Positions 37,847 to 47,549 of a stretch of DNA of 64,000 nt are shown here, piece by piece (within the stretch, counting starts at the first letter, position 1; each line of letters opens with the position of its first letter). This stretch comes from Petasospora fabianii (Eukaryota; Ascomycota; Saccharomycetes; Phaffomycetales; Wickerhamomycetaceae). Position numbers and translations under genes: made by a program. Where the stretch lies: contig CP048722.1 in the NCBI GenBank assembly GCA_022641835.1, positions 369,728 to 433,727 on the forward strand, given 5' to 3'. A model generated the notes under the pieces. That model worked only from the letters and a program-made list of their open reading frames with translations, ran no database searches and was not told the origin of the DNA.

Positions 37847-38757
37847 CTGCCCTTCGCTTAAGCAAACTATAAAGCACACTATACACCATAGATGGAATAA
37901 CCTAAGCTAGATCGCCTGTTGGTGAGCCTCCTTAGCTCCGAATTAGGGTGTTTCCAATTCTATGTTGGGTTTCAAAAAAGTGTAGGAATCCGATTCTATA
38001 TGTGTGTGTTAGCGAGGTTTAATAGTGGTGAATCTTAGGCTAGTTGCGCTCTGGATAAGACGGAAAGGACTCCTTGAGTGATTTTTTCGCTTTGTGCCTG
38101 CGAAAGTTGCATATGGGGTGGTATTCAGATCATTCTGGTCTTTTTTTTCTGAATGAGGGTCCAGTGGGGAGTGGTTAGGGATATGTTGCATATGTCCGAC
38201 GAGTCGATGGATCTGTGAGAGCACAAAACCCCCCTGGATCAATCAAACGAAAGTGCAAACTCCCTTGAATGAATTCAATATAGATAGGGGGTTAGTCATT
38301 GTGGATGTGTCAGGGGAATCACAAGACATCAGCTCCCCAAACTCAAGCAGAGAGCTGAAGCGGCGTCTTTGATTCGTCAGAGATCCCTAGAAGCGCGCCA
38401 ATTGGAATATGCAAGGTGCTCGATGGGTATCTGCATGAAGATGTGTGGCTGAAGCTGGAGGACAGGCTAGCCGCACCCGGCTGGCTAACGGAGTTTCCCC
38501 TTGAGCTGTTCAGCCGGTTGTGGAGAACGTTGTGGGCACAACGGTCGGCCACACATAGAGCTAATATGAGGTACCACGCGGGTTACCCGAAATAAATTTA
38601 AAGCTGTCCGCCCCCTCTGCCCTTCTACAACTTCTCTACCACTCTAGAAACACTCACATGCGCTAAATGCCGACAGAAATCAATGCCAATCCATGCTAAC
38701 CAAAAGAAGCCTGCCCAGATATCAGCAGACGTCCGCGCCTTGCGCCGAGGCCAAGGC

Positions 38758-38799
38758 AAAAAAAATAAAAAAATAAAAAAAAAATAAAAAAAAAAGAAA
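38758..38799 (+). repeat. A-rich strand-asymmetric tract 3
   Basis: About 42 bases of A with isolated T and G, directly after CCGAGGCCAAGGC. Layout and flank resemble the tract at 20055-20095 (preceded by CCGAGGCTCAACGCC). Confidence 0.8.
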
Positions 38800-39081
38800 C
38801 GTGCCATCTAATCGGTACGCCCACGACATAATTTTATAAACTTTTCCCGATTTTACACGTGACTACACACGTGCCAATCATCTCTCTCCTCATTTTCAGA
38901 GGTGTCCAGGTTTCACGCTTTCAATTTAACCAAAAGGGCGAACTTCCCAAAGGGGAAATTCCAAAACAACATAACTGAGGAAAAAAGCGTTTCTCTGTAC
39001 ATCCAACCACAGTAGAGGATTCGGTAGAAATCGTGGCGATTTTTGCCTTAGCAACAATCAACACTCTCAACAACTATACGG

Positions 39082-40614
39082 ATGCAACCTCCCTTAACAG
39101 ATACGGATAACTATTTGCTCTCACCTATCAGGCATCGTCCTTTACTCCCCATTCAACGTCCCAATACCAACCATCAAAACTCCGATCTCCTCTCTCACAA
39201 CCCATCAACTAATCAGTCTATACACACAACAACAACAATGGATCTGCTGACACCACCATCATCCCAGACCTACGCAAAGATAGAAGACACAGAGTCTGAT
39301 TCAGATACCGTACTGCTGAGCCGCCAGGTGTTTGACGACGACAATAACTCTACTTGCTGCTCCTCTACTCAGTTCTCAGGGGATCAATCACCAACATCCT
39401 CTCAAATCAGCTCGCATACAAAGCAAAAGCGTAAACCTAAACTTCGTTATCGCCCAAATAATGGTACGATCCTTGATATCCAATCATATGATCCAGAGAA
39501 ATGTATCTCGGAACAAGATGATGAGATTGATAACGAAGATGTTAGTTTCCTCCACTATGCATTCAAATACTCTAAGAAGATGACCGTTGTCACCGGTGCT
39601 GGAATCTCAGTTGCTAGTGGTATCCCTGATTTCAGATCCTCTAATGGTCTCTTCCAAGGTCTCAAATCATCTACGTCTGCTGGATCTAACGGTAAGGCTC
39701 TCTTTGACTCTTCCGTTTATAGCGATGGTGAAACTACTGCTATGTTCCATGCAATGATCAATCAACTTTATGATATGACTGAGAGTTCAAAACCGACAGA
39801 TTTCCACAAGATCATGGACACAGTATCTTCAGAAGGTCGACTATTAAGACATTACACCCAAAATATTGACTGTCTAGAGGCACAACTTCCAAACCTTCAA
39901 CCAACAATGCCAATTAGGGCCAATCCACCATACCCTCCAACAATTCAGCTTCATGGTACTATAAAACACATGTATTGTTCCAAATGTCGTTGGTCATCAG
40001 AAATGGACCCTCATCTGTTCCAAGGTAATGAAGCACCAGCATGTCCCGAATGTGAAGAAATGGATGAGATTAGAAGCTTAGCTGGTAAGAGATCACAGGG
40101 AATTGGTTGTCTCAGGCCACGTATCGTTCTTTATAACGAACTGCATCCAGATGGTGAACACATTGGTAAAGTATCTCACTTAGATTTGAAATCTAAACCG
40201 GACTGTCTTATCATTGCTGGAACTTCATTAAAGATCCCGGGGGTAAGGAGATTAGTGAAAGAGCTTGCTAAGGCTGTTCATGCTGTCAATGGATGTGTCA
40301 TCTGGATCAACAGAGATGAACCTTCAATGAGTGTTGTTGACTATATCCAATACATTGACTTGATTATTACCGGTGATTGTCAAGACATCCCATCGATTGT
40401 CGACAACTATGATCGTTTCTTGCTCCAAAAGAAGAAGAAGACCGCAAAGAGATCTAAAAAGGTCAAGGAGGAGTCCACCTCGGAGACTAATACCTTAACC
40501 GATGCCAAGGTGCAAAAACCTCCTACAACCAAGAAGAGTAAAGTCCAGAAGAGTGATCTTTTGATCCAATCTAGACTTGAAGAACTTGTTACGAAACTTC
40601 ACGAAGTGAAATGA
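39082..40614 (+). CDS. HST3: Sirtuin of the Hst3/Hst4 group (H3K56 deacetylase)
   Basis: Nuclear NAD-dependent deacetylase that removes histone H3 Lys56 acetylation after S phase. The 510-residue protein has a polar N-terminus (1-155), then the sirtuin core: TVVTGAGISVASGIPDFRSS (NAD binding), YTQNIDCLE, IQLHGTIKHMYC (catalytic His), a four-Cys zinc site (CSKC and CPEC), RPRIVLYNELHPDG and AGTSLKIPGVRRLVKELAKA, the last typical of Hst3/Hst4. A Lys-rich C-terminal tail (KKKKTAKRSKKVK) is a likely nuclear signal. A second ATG at 39238 could also serve as start. Whether it is Hst3 or Hst4 cannot be settled by eye. Confidence 0.92.
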   Translation: MQPPLTDTDNYLLSPIRHRPLLPIQRPNTNHQNSDLLSHNPSTNQSIHTTTTMDLLTPPSSQTYAKIEDTESDSDTVLLSRQVFDDDNNSTCCSSTQFSGDQSPTSSQISSHTKQKRKPKLRYRPNNGTILDIQSYDPEKCISEQDDEIDNEDVSFLHYAFKYSKKMTVVTGAGISVASGIPDFRSSNGLFQGLKSSTSAGSNGKALFDSSVYSDGETTAMFHAMINQLYDMTESSKPTDFHKIMDTVSSEGRLLRHYTQNIDCLEAQLPNLQPTMPIRANPPYPPTIQLHGTIKHMYCSKCRWSSEMDPHLFQGNEAPACPECEEMDEIRSLAGKRSQGIGCLRPRIVLYNELHPDGEHIGKVSHLDLKSKPDCLIIAGTSLKIPGVRRLVKELAKAVHAVNGCVIWINRDEPSMSVVDYIQYIDLIITGDCQDIPSIVDNYDRFLLQKKKKTAKRSKKVKEESTSETNTLTDAKVQKPPTTKKSKVQKSDLLIQSRLEELVTKLHEVK

Positions 40615-40752
40615 ACTTAGTCATATTCAAAGAACTGATATATAACCATTAATGCCAAAGAAATAATATCCACATAGAAACACCACGGTAGATGTACTTA
40701 TTTTCTTTCATTCTCTTGAAGACTAAGGGTCATCTTATCTTTCTATATATCA

Positions 40753-41571
40753 TTAGTCATCCTCATCAAACTCAACCTCATCATTTGGTTCCTTTGGTTC
40801 CTGTGCCTCAGCCCATTGTGTCACATCATCAATATAACTGAGAATAGTTTGAATACTATCTGGGTTCTTAGCCTCGAGTGGCAAAAATTGAACCATACCG
40901 AAATCATCAACGAGATGAGCAATACTCTCATTAAGTCTTGCAAACCTTGGATTCGTTTCTCTGTTGACATCTTCTAACAGTAGCATTGGATCTGGATTCA
41001 AGAACTTCTTTAACTGTTTCTTCGAGTATTCATCCTTGATAAGATCCAGTTTTGATAAAATGTTGATGTGTGGCAACTCAAGCAAAATCATCGCTGACAT
41101 TGCACTAAGAGCACCAGAAAAGAATTTTGACCGATCAACGATGAAGGGAGCTTCCAGCAAATATGTAGCACAAAGATTGAAGTTAAGACTCTGTTGCAAA
41201 TGTTTCACAATCGTAGGAAGAACAGGAATATGTGTATATAGTTCAATTTGTCCAGGACAATCAAAGATGAGATACTCATCGTTATAATCACCAATCTCCT
41301 CATCGAGCCAATCCAAGTTATTCAGTAGATATTCAAAACAGTAAACAAGACCACCGTTCGGTCCAAGCTCAAGCTCCTCCATAACATCCTCGAGAGAGAT
41401 CAGATCACGGATATCGATTGTAAATTCGTATTGAGAAGGTTCTGCAGCTGGGTCGAGGTTAACAATGTGTGCACGACGGCCAACAGATTGTAGATACGAC
41501 ACCATCGAATTACAGAATGTGGATTTTCCCACACCTGCAGGGCCAAGGACAAGGGTTCCGACTCTAGACAT
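40753..41571 (-). CDS. GPN3: GPN-loop GTPase 3
   Basis: Cytosolic GPN-loop GTPase needed for assembly and nuclear import of RNA polymerase II. The 272-residue protein has the P-loop GPAGVGKST (residues 10-18), NLDPAAE, the defining Gly-Pro-Asn loop in [15 protein letters not shown] (GPN at 70-72), FDCPGQIEL and ILSKLDLI (the NKxD-like base-recognition motif). The acidic C-terminus EVEFDEDD is typical. [15 protein letters not shown] and the short length favour Gpn3 over Gpn1/Npa3 and Gpn2. It is convergent with HST3, with 138 bp between them. Confidence 0.93.
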   Translation of the reverse strand: MSRVGTLVLGPAGVGKSTFCNSMVSYLQSVGRRAHIVNLDPAAEPSQYEFTIDIRDLISLEDVMEELELGPNGGLVYCFEYLLNNLDWLDEEIGDYNDEYLIFDCPGQIELYTHIPVLPTIVKHLQQSLNFNLCATYLLEAPFIVDRSKFFSGALSAMSAMILLELPHINILSKLDLIKDEYSKKQLKKFLNPDPMLLLEDVNRETNPRFARLNESIAHLVDDFGMVQFLPLEAKNPDSIQTILSYIDDVTQWAEAQEPKEPNDEVEFDEDD

Positions 41572-41829
41572 GTTATTAGTGGGTTTCTTCGGACTTCTCT
41601 CTTAGGCGTAGTTCGAGGGTGGGCTAAGAATGATTGATGGAGAGTTTTGCCGCAATGTGACAAAAAGATTTTTGGCCCCGTCGCGGAACCCTCATTGACG
41701 GAGCTCCGTCATTAGACAGATGTCTATTTCTTAATGGATTCTACCTAATTCTTAAGTGAACTTTACATAAAAGACTCTCTCTCATTTGATAGATCTGATG
41801 CAAAAGACTTTTAACTCATCAAAATTGAA

Positions 41830-44349
41830 CTAGATATCAGGTGTAGCCAGATCAACTTCACGTGTGAAGAAATCTCTAGTCTTCTTTTCATACCCCAATT
41901 TCTCCATACCGACAGCATATTTCCTCATGTTATAGAACTGAATCAGTGCACGAAGGGCAATCTCTTGTCCATATGCATCACTTATTTCACTCTCCACATC
42001 CTTACCACTCAACCAGTTGTCTCGCAACTTTGACTTCGTATGAAGATACACCATCGAGATCAAGTCCATGTTGTTTGCCTTCCATTTCTTGCCGTTGAAT
42101 GATGTTATATCCTTTATGATCTTAAGTACTGGGTCCCAAATAGGTTTGTTGTGGATGGAGAGTAAATTCCTTAATGCCGTTGCAGGATCACCTTCGTTGA
42201 TGGTGAGGATCCTTTGCGTCTTTCCTCGGGAAATTACATTCGTGATTGTAAGCATGTTCACTAATGTAAAGCAAAAGTTCTCGTCAATGCTTGGAAGTGG
42301 ACCATCGTTTATCCATACACTCTTGCTGTAATTGAACACCGTAGTACATTGAATTCTGTCGAGGATTCTCGAATTCAGTGCCTTCAGATAATGTGAGACA
42401 ATGTTCAGATAATTAGAATCATAGATCAAGGTGCAGAGATATTCAAACTTCAAAATGTGGCATGTCTTGAACCACTTGAGGATCAAGAGGAGAATGTATG
42501 TGGCCTGTTTAAACAATAGTTCCTTGGCACGAATCATTTCAAGTTCATTCGCTGTGCACATGTTACCAAGAAGAGTATCAATTGAAGCATGCGAGTTCAC
42601 AGAAAGTTGTACAAGAACATGAACAAGAGATGACAGATAATTGATGGATCCTTCATAAAAGGATTCAACCCTTTTCAAAGAGATAAGATCATCAGACGAA
42701 GTGTCCTCAAGGTATGAAAACGGATCCTCTTCCGGTTCAGAAGCATCGGTCCAGCCACGCTCTTGTTTCATAAAGATATCTCTTTCAAACCACAACTGTT
42801 TCAAACTGAGTTTCTCCTGGACTCTGGATGCAAAGAGTTGGGACGCCTCAAGAATACTCTTTGGCACAGCATCTTCACCTGGTTCAGTTGGATAGATTAA
42901 CGGGTAGCTCGAGTGTGCCTGGAATGATCTCTTGTTCTTCAAAGACTTGCTCAATGGACTTGGTGGTGGAGACGGTGACGAAGCTGGAGTGGCCAGGTGG
43001 ATAGATGGTGGAGGCTGTGCAATGTTAGATCCGCGAGTTGGAATCGCCTGAGGCCTTGGAAGAGTTATAAATTGAAGTAAAGATGACGAATCGTCATACT
43101 CATCTGGCAGTGTAGATGGTGGTGGTATAAATGACGGATAACGTGATGTGATATCATGACGAAACATGTGGAAATCCACTGGCGATGCTCGTAATGTTTC
43201 AGAACTTGGATCAGATGCTCCAAGGCCAAGTTTCTTGCACAACTTTTGCTTGGTTTCCAACCTTTTCTTCAAATTACCAAATTGCAACTGGACCAGAAGT
43301 CCAAACAATACAATGATGTTTCTAATTCTTAAACTTGCCCTTGAGTTCCACCTCCATTCATCAATGAACTTTACCAGTTTCACAAGCGTCTGATGTTGGT
43401 CAAAGATATTTCTGAGTGTCTCGACTTCCGAATCATCAACATCATCACCCGAGTGGACCAGTGAGACGACATAAATGATTGTGGTTATGTGAAATAGGGT
43501 ATTCGACTTGGCAACAAGTCCAGACTTTGCAGTAGAACAAGACTCAAAAGTTGAATCAAAAACCGATAAAAGAGTTGGAATCACATTTGAGCGGACAAGA
43601 AAGAGACAGTTGCGGCGTATGCTAGTGATGCCATCTTCAATAGCAAACTTATGCTCGTCAAAAGCTCCTAGGGCAATGAACAACATGCAAGAAATAGCAT
43701 TGTCATTGTTGTCAGTGTTCAATTCGTAAACAAGCTGCTCTATCACAGTCTCTTTTTCATCGATACCCAATCGGTTGAATCCATAATGACCACAATCAAG
43801 GTGAGACTCAAAAATCTGTTTGAACTTTGAGAGATCATCCATCTCTTTGGATGTGAACCATTCATCGAGCGCATTGGAGAAGCTCACTTCATCAGAATAA
43901 TCATAGTTCACCTTGGGCTTGGGTACCTCGGGGAAGGAGTTCGTATTGATGCTGTTCCCTTCACTGGATGCAAATTGAGAAGCACGCTCATTCAAAGACT
44001 TTTGGAATGCCTCATCAACGATCATATTATTGTCTGCGTTCGAATCCATGGATCCGTTAACAGCATTACCCGTGATGTGCGGGATGGCCGGTGAATCAAC
44101 CTCATCAATGTTCAGCGCCTCAAGCTCAAAATCATCATCCTCATTTTCGCTTTCAAACCCATCAATTCCACTTATATTTGGTCGCTGTGGGTGCGTCCTT
44201 TCTGTGGGTGATGTCGTGTCACCATGAAGACTGAGTAAGTCCATTGAATGATCAAGACTTCGCCGTTGTGCGTGCTCTGGCTCAATCTTTTGGACACCGA
44301 CGTCGACAAGATTTGCCCGCTCAAAGATCTCAGCCTCTCTGCTCACCAT
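41830..44349 (-). CDS. FAR11: STRIPAK component Far11 (STRIP1/2 homologue)
   Basis: Subunit of the Far/STRIPAK phosphatase-kinase complex involved in pheromone arrest and TORC2 signalling. The 839-residue protein has a disordered acidic N-terminus (1-140), then the N1221 domain from about 145 (PKVNYDYSDEVSFSNALDEW) to about 480, a Pro/Ser-rich spacer and a DUF3402-type C-terminal region (about 500-830) with ILKFEYLCTLIYDSNYL, IWDPVLKIIKDITSFNGKKW and IALRALIQFYNMRKYA. S. cerevisiae Far11 is 953 long. It is divergently transcribed from SPC98. Confidence 0.83.
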   Translation of the reverse strand: MVSREAEIFERANLVDVGVQKIEPEHAQRRSLDHSMDLLSLHGDTTSPTERTHPQRPNISGIDGFESENEDDDFELEALNIDEVDSPAIPHITGNAVNGSMDSNADNNMIVDEAFQKSLNERASQFASSEGNSINTNSFPEVPKPKVNYDYSDEVSFSNALDEWFTSKEMDDLSKFKQIFESHLDCGHYGFNRLGIDEKETVIEQLVYELNTDNNDNAISCMLFIALGAFDEHKFAIEDGITSIRRNCLFLVRSNVIPTLLSVFDSTFESCSTAKSGLVAKSNTLFHITTIIYVVSLVHSGDDVDDSEVETLRNIFDQHQTLVKLVKFIDEWRWNSRASLRIRNIIVLFGLLVQLQFGNLKKRLETKQKLCKKLGLGASDPSSETLRASPVDFHMFRHDITSRYPSFIPPPSTLPDEYDDSSSLLQFITLPRPQAIPTRGSNIAQPPPSIHLATPASSPSPPPSPLSKSLKNKRSFQAHSSYPLIYPTEPGEDAVPKSILEASQLFASRVQEKLSLKQLWFERDIFMKQERGWTDASEPEEDPFSYLEDTSSDDLISLKRVESFYEGSINYLSSLVHVLVQLSVNSHASIDTLLGNMCTANELEMIRAKELLFKQATYILLLILKWFKTCHILKFEYLCTLIYDSNYLNIVSHYLKALNSRILDRIQCTTVFNYSKSVWINDGPLPSIDENFCFTLVNMLTITNVISRGKTQRILTINEGDPATALRNLLSIHNKPIWDPVLKIIKDITSFNGKKWKANNMDLISMVYLHTKSKLRDNWLSGKDVESEISDAYGQEIALRALIQFYNMRKYAVGMEKLGYEKKTRDFFTREVDLATPDI

Positions 44350-44650
44350 AAATGTCTTTCCCAGTAGGGTAGAAGCGTATAAATATGCTCAGATAACACT
44401 TAATCAATAGAAAGAGAAGGAATGTGCCACTGCTTAACTGTTGTGTTTACATTTCGCGGGCTCATCCACCCATCATTTCTCATATACTATATAATTAGAT
44501 ATTGAACTTCCATATATGGAAGTCAACCTCCGCGCTTCCGCTTTGTTTACAAAATAAAACATAAGGATCACGCCAAAACCTCTTTATAGCGTTGGCAAAT
44601 CGTTTAAACGCCTCTTGGATCATAATACGTCCTCCCTTATCCAGCCTGTC
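44350..44650. promoter_or_regulatory. Divergent FAR11 / SPC98 promoter
   Basis: 301 bp between the two ATGs. AT-rich with no site I would name. A TTG-initiated extension of SPC98 to 44615 is possible in frame but not supported. Confidence 0.5.
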
Positions 44651-47170
44651 ATGGCGTCCAACTCATCAGCTCTCGATGGAATCTACCTCCATCGCGTCGT
44701 GAAGGCGCTTGTGCCGCCAGGGACAAGTGATGAACGCAGTGACGCGTTGTATGAAGAGCTACTCGATTTCTCCACCAGTAAGCATTTCAAACGGTATCCC
44801 AGCTCGGACCTCGCCAGTAGTCTCTCTCATGCACAGGCAATGGTTGATGATACACAGTTTGATCAGCTCCAGCGATCCGTCGAGCATCTCCTCAAGTTCC
44901 GAGATCCATCCGACATCTCGCGAGTTCTTGGATACCTCATCAGCGTCATCCAGGGCCAAAGACCACAGCAATTAGAGGGAATCTCACAAAGGAAGAGAAC
45001 GCATTCTTCCTATGATCAAGGTGATCGTTTAAGCGTTTACAACGACAACAAGTCCATGTCCAATTATGCTACAACCGTTGCCTCCTTTGAGAATGACAAC
45101 TTTGACATGCGATCAGTGTACTCAATGACCCAAGCAAGCGGACCTCGATCTTCGACGTTGGAACAACTCATCATCCCATATCTTGAAAATCAAGTTCCAG
45201 AATCCGAGATCATCAATTACATCTGCTACACATTGGCCGGTACCACATCTGCAGTGCTTCCTTTGAAAGAAGGAGAAGTTGTTATCCCTGAAAGTATCAG
45301 TAATGGTCTTAGTGGTATGCTTCATCTTATACTTGAGGTTGGCCTCATATATCAAAGGTTAACAAATCTTGTTGACCATTTCAAGAGCTCGAGAAACACA
45401 TCTCAGACCAAAGTCGCCTTTGTGAGTTTTATATCTGGTGAACTTGATCAGTACGTCCAACTGGTGAATAGCTTGTCTATGCAGTCTGACATGACATTGA
45501 AGTCCATCTACTGCGCTATTTACGATTGGTTGGTGAAACTTCGCTTCCTCCACTCTGCTTGGAATAGTACACATGCTCTTCCCAGCTATCAACTTCTCTC
45601 TTCGCTCCATGCGTTCACGCTACATGGCGATCCATTGTTGCAAGAATGTGCCCAGTCCATCTTTGAATATGTCTTGGAGCCATTTTTCTCATCCTTGACA
45701 TCATGGATTGTTAATGGTGAACTAGGCGAAGCTGCTGATGAGCTCTTTATCACATATGCACCGACGTCTGATGCCCACAACACTGTTGGTTCTGCAACAT
45801 TTCTCCCTGAGAGGGTACCAGTCTTCGTTCCAGTAAACCTGGCACAGCAGATATTTGTCATTGGTGTTACAAACAGTTTCTTAAAGATGGACTGCAAGGA
45901 GACCGAGTGGGTAAACCAATTCTCTCAAAAGTCCGACTTCTTGCTTCAACAACTCAAGAAGCGAGAAAAGTTCTCGTTGGGCGACTCAAGCTTCCACAAA
46001 GTGATACATTCACTTTACGATGAGATCTTGAATTTCTTCACACACACTATATATTCCAAATATCACATGGATGAGGTTTTGAGAGCATTGTGTGACTACT
46101 TATTGATGGCAAAGGGTGACTTTATCGAATCTATTATTGCTCGTGGTGCTTCTCTTTTGAGTGAACCATCTAGTTCGCTGACGGGGCATCAACTCACTGG
46201 ACTTCTTCAAGACTCAGTATTACGAACAACTTCTCGTTATGATCTCATGAAGAAATCAGGAGATGTTGAAGGCTCTGTGATTTTGAACAAATTGGATGCT
46301 AGACTATTAGCGGTCGGACATGGAAACATCGGCTGGGATGTTTTCACTTTGGATTATCGTGTTGATGGACCGTTCTTGTACTTACTCAACAACTCCAACA
46401 ATGATCATAAGAGAGAATATCTTCGAGTATTTAACCACTTGTGGAAGATCAAGAGGCTTGGTTATATGTTTGCTGAAGGCTGGAAACAAGGGCGTACCTC
46501 CCGTAACTTGAGAAACAAAAGAATGAGACGTGTTATGCTGATCCACAACTTTATTGATGGACTCTTGAAAACCATTGAGAACTACCTGTTACTTGAGATT
46601 ATCGATGTTTCGAGGACGTCCTTATTCAGCAAGCTTAACAAGACTTCCGAAATCGAAGCCATTGCAGTGTCATCGACTTCTTCTAGCTTAAAGGTGGCAA
46701 GTGCTGCTCTGAAGCCATCGACTGAATTCTTGAAGAGGGTCAGTAGAACAGATGATGGGTTCCAGAAATTTGAGCACCAGTTCAAAGAACTTCCTATAAA
46801 CGAGATCCAGGAGATTCATGAGAAGTTTTTGAATTCCATTACGCACCATCGTCTCCTTGATGGATCAGGTACCACTGCTAAATCGAATCTCTCAGGTAAG
46901 TCATATATTGGCCAGATGAACACGCTCATTGACATCGCGTTCAAGTTTGTTCTCTCCGAAACGGAGTTCCACCAACTCTCACTCGAGTTGACCACCATAG
47001 GCTTGAATCAGTTCATTAAGGAGACAACAGAGAGCCGGTTCAAGACGATTTACAATAATCTAATGTCACTCTTTGGCGACTTTAATACCTCATTGAAGAC
47101 GTTCGTGGGTGACTTAAGCTATGACGATGACACGAAATTGCGACAGTTGGGACTTTCGCTAAAACAGTGA
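44651..47170 (+). CDS. SPC98: Gamma-tubulin complex protein 3 (Spc98)
   Basis: Component of the gamma-tubulin small complex that nucleates microtubules at the spindle pole body. The ATG at 44651 gives 839 residues (MASNSSALDG). The N-terminal GCP domain runs from about residue 155 to 460 (STLEQLIIPYLENQVPESEI; LSMQSDMTLKSIYCAIYDWL) and the gamma-tubulin-binding C-terminal domain from about 480. The block GWDVFTLDYRVDGPFLYLL followed by YLRVFNHLWKIKRLGYMF matches GCP3 (GWDVFSLDYHVDGPI, then YLRVFNFLWRAKRMEYIL) rather than GCP2/Spc97. The first 120 residues hold the Spc110-attachment region in the family. Confidence 0.93.
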   Translation: MASNSSALDGIYLHRVVKALVPPGTSDERSDALYEELLDFSTSKHFKRYPSSDLASSLSHAQAMVDDTQFDQLQRSVEHLLKFRDPSDISRVLGYLISVIQGQRPQQLEGISQRKRTHSSYDQGDRLSVYNDNKSMSNYATTVASFENDNFDMRSVYSMTQASGPRSSTLEQLIIPYLENQVPESEIINYICYTLAGTTSAVLPLKEGEVVIPESISNGLSGMLHLILEVGLIYQRLTNLVDHFKSSRNTSQTKVAFVSFISGELDQYVQLVNSLSMQSDMTLKSIYCAIYDWLVKLRFLHSAWNSTHALPSYQLLSSLHAFTLHGDPLLQECAQSIFEYVLEPFFSSLTSWIVNGELGEAADELFITYAPTSDAHNTVGSATFLPERVPVFVPVNLAQQIFVIGVTNSFLKMDCKETEWVNQFSQKSDFLLQQLKKREKFSLGDSSFHKVIHSLYDEILNFFTHTIYSKYHMDEVLRALCDYLLMAKGDFIESIIARGASLLSEPSSSLTGHQLTGLLQDSVLRTTSRYDLMKKSGDVEGSVILNKLDARLLAVGHGNIGWDVFTLDYRVDGPFLYLLNNSNNDHKREYLRVFNHLWKIKRLGYMFAEGWKQGRTSRNLRNKRMRRVMLIHNFIDGLLKTIENYLLLEIIDVSRTSLFSKLNKTSEIEAIAVSSTSSSLKVASAALKPSTEFLKRVSRTDDGFQKFEHQFKELPINEIQEIHEKFLNSITHHRLLDGSGTTAKSNLSGKSYIGQMNTLIDIAFKFVLSETEFHQLSLELTTIGLNQFIKETTESRFKTIYNNLMSLFGDFNTSLKTFVGDLSYDDDTKLRQLGLSLKQ

Positions 47171-47549
47171 ATGAGGTTAATGATGATATGACTTGATATA
47201 TTATGATTATTGTAGACCCATGGCCAGCTCTCTGGTCAGAGATGTGGCCAACCTTTTACCCCTCGCTTAACTTTATCGGTTTTGGTACCGTTTGAACTCT
47301 GCAGATCACTGCAGCAACCGCGAACCGCCGAACCTTCGTGCGGTAGATTTTCTTCCTTCATACTCTTCTCCATATTCTTACAGTACTTGGCTCTCTTGGG
47401 GTAGTAATAACGTCTGTGTCCATTTCAAAACCTTCACAAACCATTTGGGGTTGATTCTATCATATCTTGTACCTGAAATTCTTTCACACTTCCCGACAAA
47501 GTCATTTGAACAAGTCTTTTAAGCCCCAAAAGCTTATCTCTCTTCCACA
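47171..47549 (+). promoter_or_regulatory. SPC98 3' flank and MCH-type permease promoter
   Basis: 379 bp; a pyrimidine-rich stretch precedes the ATG at 47550. No other gene. Confidence 0.4.

Larger units (their letters stand above)
37438..39081. other. 1.6-kb gene-poor region between ADY2-like and HST3
   Basis: Divergent intergenic region. Contents: two ACGCGT sites near 37708 and 37733, an 8-bp-arm hairpin (37828-37846), the AAAACCCCCCTGG string near 38225, an A-rich tract (38758-38799), and two CACGTG sites 12 bp apart (38856-38861 and 38868-38873) about 210-225 bp upstream of HST3. Short frames inside it have no recognisable domains. Confidence 0.5.

Noticed and set aside
44615-44650. Longer SPC98 with a TTG start (similar TTG extensions at YEA4, EPS1, ADY2, CAK1 and CAF16)
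   Set aside because: Each gene has a good in-frame ATG shortly downstream where the conserved protein begins, so I used that ATG.
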